NCBI GenBank assembly: GCA_035711805.1
Contig: DASTBV010000019.1
Span: forward strand, 1-9,574
Reading direction: 5' to 3'
Source of the DNA: Gp6-AA40 sp035711805
Lineage (GTDB): Bacteria > Acidobacteriota > Vicinamibacteria > Vicinamibacterales > UBA2999
Length of the DNA: 9,574 nt
Both the position numbers and the translations under genes were made by a program. Each line of letters starts with the position of its first letter. Positions within the stretch are counted from its first letter, which is position 1. The notes below the pieces were generated by a model that worked only from the letters and a program-made list of their open reading frames with translations, made no database searches and had not been told where the DNA came from. Below are positions 6,599-9,574 of the stretch, in pieces.

Positions 6599-6648
6599 CG
6601 GCTGAGCGTCGCGGACACTACGTGGCCCGCCTGAAGGCCGACACTACG
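6599..6648. repeat. Intergenic hairpin repeats ending in ACACTACG (two units)
   Basis: Two tandem units of a short repeat lie between convergent genes. The first, degenerate, ends GCGGACACTACG at 6611-6622. The second is a GCC-TGAA-GGC hairpin core followed by CGACACTACG, ending at 6648. Related units occur at 7402-7452 and 9248-9296. Read on the minus strand, the tail is CGTAGTGTC, and its TAG (6646-6644) is the stop codon of the small gene at 6644-6871. I know similar repeats from acidobacterial intergenic DNA; the role is unknown, perhaps bidirectional termination or mRNA protection. Confidence 0.65.
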
Positions 6649-6871
6649 TCTGCGATTCCGGAGGAGATCGATGCATGCTGTTCACTGCTTCAGCTTCGTC
6701 GATCGATCGAAATCGGAAGACCCCGCGCGGGTAAACACGAGGAGCGAGCCGCCAATACCGGGCGCAGTGCCTGAGGAAGCGCTCAAAATCCCCATCGCGC
6801 GCGTCCAACAAATCTGCAGCGTTCATCTCCTCGATCGATCGAAACTTCTGTACGCGACGTGACCAGGTCAC
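6644..6871 (-). CDS. Small conserved-looking protein, 75 aa, coupled to the nucleotidyltransferase gene
   Basis: The GTG start at 6871-6869 overlaps the TGA of the upstream nucleotidyltransferase gene (GTGA), and GGAGGAG just before it serves as ribosome-binding site inside that gene, so the two are translationally coupled. The protein is basic and has no signal peptide or membrane segment. It begins and ends with copies of one motif: KFRSIEEMNAA at residues 9-19 and RFRSIDEAEAV at 53-63. These are encoded around an identical 14-base stretch TCGATCGATCGAAA at 6831-6844 and 6699-6712. Between them is a predicted helical core with ERFLRHCARYWRLAPRVYPR. I recall similar small proteins next to such nucleotidyltransferases but know no function. 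It lacks the R-x4-6-H motif of HEPN toxins. The TAG stop comes from the intergenic repeat, so the last residues after NSMH may not be conserved. Confidence 0.82.
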   Translation of the reverse strand: MTWSRRVQKFRSIEEMNAADLLDARDGDFERFLRHCARYWRLAPRVYPRGVFRFRSIDEAEAVNSMHRSPPESQT

Positions 6872-7344
6872 GGCTCCTCCTTCAGGTCGAAGCGCTCGCG
6901 CAGTGCCGCCGCGTCTTCGTGATCCTTGGCGCGAACGGTGCCGTTCTTCAGGCGATACAGCGCTGCGGGGGTCGCAACCCACACCGCTGTCCCCGCGACG
7001 TCTTTCCGCTCCCGTTCGATGCTTTCGAACGTCACCATCTCGCCCAGCCGCGTCAGGATGTCGAAGTACAGGTCGCCGGACGGTGGATAATACCGGACCG
7101 CCGGATAGTCGCCCAGAAGATCGTCGCTGGAGATGTCCTGAACGTTGGGATCTCCGTCGTACGCTGCGCTGAGGGCCGTGCGCAGCCGTTCGATGTTCTC
7201 GGCGGTCGCCTTGACGAACACGTCGATGTCCTCGGTGGCGCGGATCAATCCATGGATGCCCATGGCTGTGGCCCCGATCAATACATAATCGAGGCCCACG
7301 GCCTCGAACGCACGGAGCACACGGAAGATTTCGTCCCGGTCCAC
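6868..7344 (-). CDS. Nucleotidyltransferase-like protein (MNT/AbiEii-like fold), 158 aa
   Basis: A minimal nucleotidyltransferase of the Pol-beta superfamily, cytoplasmic. After an N-terminal helix come YVLIGATAMGIHGLIRATED and then the catalytic pair in DIDVF (Asp39 and Asp41), with a probable third acid Asp95 in YFDILT. The C-terminal TPAALYRLKNGTVRAKDHED, with Lys-rich RAKDHED, is typical of the DUF6036/AbiEii-like uncharacterised group (compare LKxxxxRxKDxxD). The usual GGxA or GSxA motif is GATA here, so the nucleotide-binding turn is slightly altered. Known relatives transfer a nucleotide to protein or RNA, some as toxins (AbiEii) and some as antitoxins that modify HEPN toxins (MNT); which applies here is not visible. 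The GTG start at 7344 has no strong Shine-Dalgarno, and the frame upstream to the TAG at 7452-7450 contains no ATG. The 75-residue gene overlaps its end. Confidence 0.88.
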   Translation of the reverse strand: MDRDEIFRVLRAFEAVGLDYVLIGATAMGIHGLIRATEDIDVFVKATAENIERLRTALSAAYDGDPNVQDISSDDLLGDYPAVRYYPPSGDLYFDILTRLGEMVTFESIERERKDVAGTAVWVATPAALYRLKNGTVRAKDHEDAAALRERFDLKEEP

Positions 7345-7401
7345 TCGGGCTAGGATACCGCGCCGGTCATCCTGGCCGATCTCGCCGGGCGCCTCGCTCT
7401 G

Positions 7402-7452
7402 GTCCGCCTGACTGTCCGCCGTAGCTTCAGCGCAGGCGGAAGCCGGACACTA
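7402..7452. repeat. Intergenic hairpin repeat, variant unit
   Basis: TCCGCC at 7415-7420 and GGCGGA at 7435-7440 are inverted arms, with AGC and GC pairing again inside around TTCA. Just left is GTCCGCCTG (7402-7410) and just right GCCGGACACTA (7442-7452), so it is a composite of the same family as 6599-6648 and 9248-9296, with ACACTATG in place of ACACTACG. It lies in the 120-bp gap between the diheme cytochrome gene and the nucleotidyltransferase gene, both on the minus strand, and may separate their transcripts. Confidence 0.6.
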
Positions 7453-7464
7453 TGCGTGCCTTCG

Positions 7465-7938
7465 TTAATCGACGCCGAAGTGACGTGACAGGTAGGCGTG
7501 GATCACAGGAAGCTGCTCGTCGGACACGGGCGCGCCTTCGTTCAGCATCGCCAGCAGCGTTTCTTCCCACTCTTCCGGCGATCGACGCCCGTTTTTGATC
7601 CGATTCAGGTTGTGGCACATCGTGCACGTGTTGAGCAGGATCGGCTTGCCGGGCCCTTCCGGCACCGGTCCGTGCTCCCGGGTCAGCCACTGCACCATTG
7701 CCGGGATCTCGCCCTCCTCGACCTCCGCGCCATCCTGAATCATCACCTGGATGGTCTCCTGCCAGCCCTTGGCATCCTTCGCGGCGGTGTCGATCCGTCG
7801 CATGTTGTGACAGCCCTGGCAGCGCTTCTCGACGAGCTGCTGTCCCTCGGACGGCCGCTGGGCGCTGGACGTCGCGGCCGTAAACAGCACGGCGGCGGCA
7901 AACGCCATCGATAGAATGAAGCACACCGTGCGGGACAT
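7465..7938 (-). CDS. Exported diheme c-type cytochrome, 157 aa
   Basis: A Sec signal peptide (MSRTVCFILSMAFAAAVLFT, cleavage near SSAQ at residue 27) sends the protein to the periplasm, where heme is attached covalently. There are two CxxCH sites, CQGCH at 40-44 and CTMCH at 105-109. The protein is an internal duplication. Each half has a heme site followed by a matching block, WQETIQVMIQDGAEV with EIPAMVQWL in the first and WEETLLAMLNEGAPV with QLPVIHAYL in the second. Met66 and Met131 fall at equivalent places and are candidates for the sixth heme ligand. The pattern recalls the heme domain of quinohemoprotein amine dehydrogenase and other small multiheme carriers, so electron transfer is likely; the partner enzyme is unknown. 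GAGGA abuts the ATG, unusually close for a ribosome-binding site. The gene is divergent from the cytochrome at 7945 with 6 bp between. Confidence 0.93.
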   Translation of the reverse strand: MSRTVCFILSMAFAAAVLFTAATSSAQRPSEGQQLVEKRCQGCHNMRRIDTAAKDAKGWQETIQVMIQDGAEVEEGEIPAMVQWLTREHGPVPEGPGKPILLNTCTMCHNLNRIKNGRRSPEEWEETLLAMLNEGAPVSDEQLPVIHAYLSRHFGVD

Positions 7939-7944
7939 TCCTCA

Positions 7945-9246
7945 ATGGTAGCAGACGGGTCGCGCCAGCCCGGCCGCCGCAGCCGCGTGTTCGCCGCTGC
8001 TGCCGCGACGTTGCTGGCCGGCTGGATTGCCACAAGCGCGGCGCAATTCACAACAGGGATCTTCGAACCGGATCCCGTCGAGCTGGATCATCCGGCAATC
8101 AGCTACCGCGTCGCGCCGAGGACCGATCCCGTGGCGCAGCTGAATGCGCGTCTGCTCGCGGGAACGGCGACGCTCGCCTTCGATGGGCCGTCCGGGTATC
8201 TGCGGTCGCTGCTGAACGTGCTCGACATTCCCGTCGAATCGCAGATGGCGGTCTTCTCGAAGACGAGCCTGCAGGGAGCGCGCATCAACCCGTCGAACCC
8301 GCGCACGATCTTCTTCAACGACGACGTCGCGGTGGCGTGGATGCGTGGGGGCTTCATCGAAATCGCCGCTCAGGATCCGCGACAGGGAATCGGGTTCTAC
8401 CTCCTGCCGCAGGAAGCGGGAATGGGTCCGCGCCTGTTCCCCGATGGCCAGTGTCTCGGCTGCCATTATTCCGCCGCGGCCGAAGGAGTTCCGGGGCTTC
8501 TGCTGCGCAGCATTCCGACTACGGCCAGCGGCGCGCCGCTGCCGTGGCTCGGCAACGCGACGATGGACCATCGCACGCCGTCGGCGGAGCGCTGGGGCGG
8601 CTGGTATGTCACCGGCCGCCACGGTTCTCAGACGCATCTCGGAAACCTGACGCTGCCTCACGGGCGCGCGCAGGAGCTTCCGCCGTGGAGTCCCTCGCGA
8701 ACGCTGACGACGCTGGCTGGACGATTCGATACGAGCGGCTACCTCTCCGAACACAGCGACATCGTCGCGCTGCTGGTGTTCCAGCATCAGGCGCGCGTGA
8801 TGAATCTCCTGACGCGGGCCGGCTGGCTGGCGCGGCTGGCCGCTGCTGAGAATCCGCCGCCTGGCGCCGGCGCACGCCTTCCTCCATCCGTGAACGAGCT
8901 TGTCGACTATCTGCTCTTCGTTGGCGAAGCGCCGCTGGAAGACGTCAGCGGGACGTCGGGATTTGCCGCAGCGTTCACCGCGCGCGGACCACGCGACAGC
9001 AAAGGGCGATCGCTGCGGGACCTGGACCTGAAGCAGCGGCTGATGCGGTATCCGTGCAGCTACATGGTGTATTCCGCGGCGTTCGAGGGGCTGCCTGACG
9101 ACGTGCGCGAGATGGTCTATCGCCGGATGAAGCGAATCCTCTCCGGTGAAGACCGCGCGCCTCGCTACGCGCACATCGCGTCGAACGGCGCGGCGGTGAT
9201 TGAGATTCTGCGCGAGACGAAGAAGAACCTGCCGGCGTGGTTTTGA
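7945..9246 (+). CDS. Exported monoheme cytochrome c-like protein of unknown role, 433 aa
   Basis: An N-terminal Sec-type signal (GRRSRVF, then AAAAATLLAGWIATSAAQ, cleavage near residue 34) precedes a large soluble domain with one heme site, CLGCH at residues 170-174. Conserved-looking stretches are IPVESQMAVFSKTSLQ, RTIFFNDDVAVAWMRGGFIE, and after the heme site a PTTASG turn, DHRTPSAERWGGWYVTGRHG and HLGNLTLP. I recall this architecture in hypothetical cytochromes of Acidobacteria and Planctomycetes; no activity is known to me. The distal heme ligand is not obvious. The ATG at 7945 has no clear Shine-Dalgarno; a GTG at 7987 would remove the positive n-region of the signal, so the ATG is preferred. 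The start is 6 bp from that of the divergent diheme cytochrome. That spacing and shared export suggest a functional pair. Hairpin repeats begin two bases after the stop. Confidence 0.9.
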   Translation: MVADGSRQPGRRSRVFAAAAATLLAGWIATSAAQFTTGIFEPDPVELDHPAISYRVAPRTDPVAQLNARLLAGTATLAFDGPSGYLRSLLNVLDIPVESQMAVFSKTSLQGARINPSNPRTIFFNDDVAVAWMRGGFIEIAAQDPRQGIGFYLLPQEAGMGPRLFPDGQCLGCHYSAAAEGVPGLLLRSIPTTASGAPLPWLGNATMDHRTPSAERWGGWYVTGRHGSQTHLGNLTLPHGRAQELPPWSPSRTLTTLAGRFDTSGYLSEHSDIVALLVFQHQARVMNLLTRAGWLARLAAAENPPPGAGARLPPSVNELVDYLLFVGEAPLEDVSGTSGFAAAFTARGPRDSKGRSLRDLDLKQRLMRYPCSYMVYSAAFEGLPDDVREMVYRRMKRILSGEDRAPRYAHIASNGAAVIEILRETKKNLPAWF

Positions 9247-9247
9247 G

Positions 9248-9296
9248 GTCCGCCCAAAGGCGGACACTACGATCGGACCTGAAGGTCGGCCTCTAC
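9248..9296. repeat. Intergenic hairpin repeats between convergent genes (two units)
   Basis: The first unit is exact: GTCCGCC and GGCGGAC arms around CAAA (9248-9265), then ACACTACG to 9271. The second is GACC-TGAA-GGTC, followed by GGCCTCTACTCG, a diverged tail. The TAG stop of the minus-strand gene ending at 9293 comes from this tail. The units fill the 46-bp gap between two convergent stops, where a bidirectional terminator would be expected, though no T-run is present. Confidence 0.7.
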
Positions 9297-9574
9297 TCGA
9301 CGATCTCGCAGTCGCCGTAATTCTGCGAGACGGACGGTTCAGCGATGTAGCGGCCGACCGTCATCTGCAGATACCCGTGCCGCGAATGAACGGCCTTCAG
9401 GCGCTTCGGCGCGGCCTCCTGCGCGAACACCGTGGTGACGTTGAGCTGACCGACGGAGTTCTCGACGAAGTAGAGGCTCCAGCCCGACAGCACGGCCGTG
9501 ACAAAGGCACGGCCGGCGGTCCCGAGATATTCCGCGGTTCCATCCTGCACGTCGATGGCGGTGATTTCGAAGAG
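9293..9574 (-). CDS. Hypothetical protein, C-terminal part (5' end outside window)
   Basis: The minus-strand frame is open from the right edge of the window to the TAG at 9295-9293, giving the last 93 residues of a longer protein. No start is assigned: the GTG at 9550 is internal, since the frame runs on to the edge as LFEITAID. The visible part looks like one beta-rich domain: AFVTAVLSGWSLYFVENSVG, QLNVTTVFAQEA, PKRLKAVHSRHGYLQMTV and a tail PSVSQNYGDCEIVE. The segments VTTVFA, RLKAVH and VSQNYG followed by C recall a family of uncharacterised acidobacterial proteins, with function unknown to me. A single Cys lies four residues from the end. It converges with the cytochrome gene at 7945-9246. 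Confidence 0.75.
   Translation of the reverse strand, partial: LFEITAIDVQDGTAEYLGTAGRAFVTAVLSGWSLYFVENSVGQLNVTTVFAQEAAPKRLKAVHSRHGYLQMTVGRYIAEPSVSQNYGDCEIVE

Noticed and set aside
6671..6862. Plus-strand open frame opposite the small protein gene
   Set aside because: No ribosome-binding site or family motif; the minus-strand gene has coupling, a ribosome-binding site and motif repeats.
6644..6871. Small protein as a HEPN toxin paired with an MNT antitoxin
   Set aside because: It is shorter than HEPN proteins (usually about 110-140 residues) and has RFLRH (R-x3-H) rather than the R-x4-6-H motif.
7942..9267. Long open frame (441 codons) on the minus strand opposite the 433-residue cytochrome
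   Set aside because: It mirrors the plus-strand gene, is extremely Arg-rich, has no motif or ribosome-binding site, and the plus strand encodes a signal peptide and a CLGCH heme site. It is a GC-driven shadow.

Overview
The window is about 9.6 kb of GC-rich bacterial DNA carrying chromosomal genes. It most resembles Acidobacteriota, perhaps Vicinamibacteria. That is an inference from three things: an ECF sigma factor next to a giant Ser/Thr kinase with a TolB-like propeller; secreted orphan proteins and Sec-exported c-type cytochromes; and short hairpin repeats ending in ACACTACG between genes, a type I associate with these genomes. No tRNA, rRNA, CRISPR array, insertion sequence or integrase was seen.

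Left part (1-1200) is decayed accessory DNA. It starts with the 3' end of a small Cro/C1-type regulator. Next come a frameshifted remnant of an ECF sigma factor region 4 (342-511), a stretch without a recognisable gene, and on the minus strand a broken DUF5615/PIN-like toxin gene (827-1194) with a nonsense codon, a one-base deletion and no ATG start. An imperfect 41-bp direct repeat (194-234 and 847-887) lies on either side of the ECF remnant.

Centre (1219-6584) starts with a secreted orphan protein on the minus strand. Divergent from it is a plus-strand module: an ECF sigma factor (2018-2599), a secreted protein of unknown function (2650-3381) and a 1041-residue membrane Ser/Thr kinase with a periplasmic PD40/TolB-type beta-propeller (3459-6584). 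The propeller may sense envelope ligands and the kinase may pass the signal inward, with the sigma factor as one possible target. The link rests on adjacency only.

Right part (6585-9574) holds a minus-strand two-gene cassette in which a MNT-like nucleotidyltransferase (6868-7344) overlaps a 75-residue protein (6644-6871) by GTGA. Next is a pair of exported cytochromes read divergently with only 6 bp between their start codons: a diheme protein (7465-7938, minus) and a monoheme protein of 433 residues (7945-9246, plus). Last is the 3' part of another hypothetical gene on the minus strand (9293-9574). Hairpin repeats sit between the genes here, and in two places they supply the TAG stop codon of a gene.

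The best candidate for an undescribed system is the nucleotidyltransferase plus small-protein cassette. Next are the ECF/secreted protein/kinase-propeller module and the gene-end hairpin repeats.
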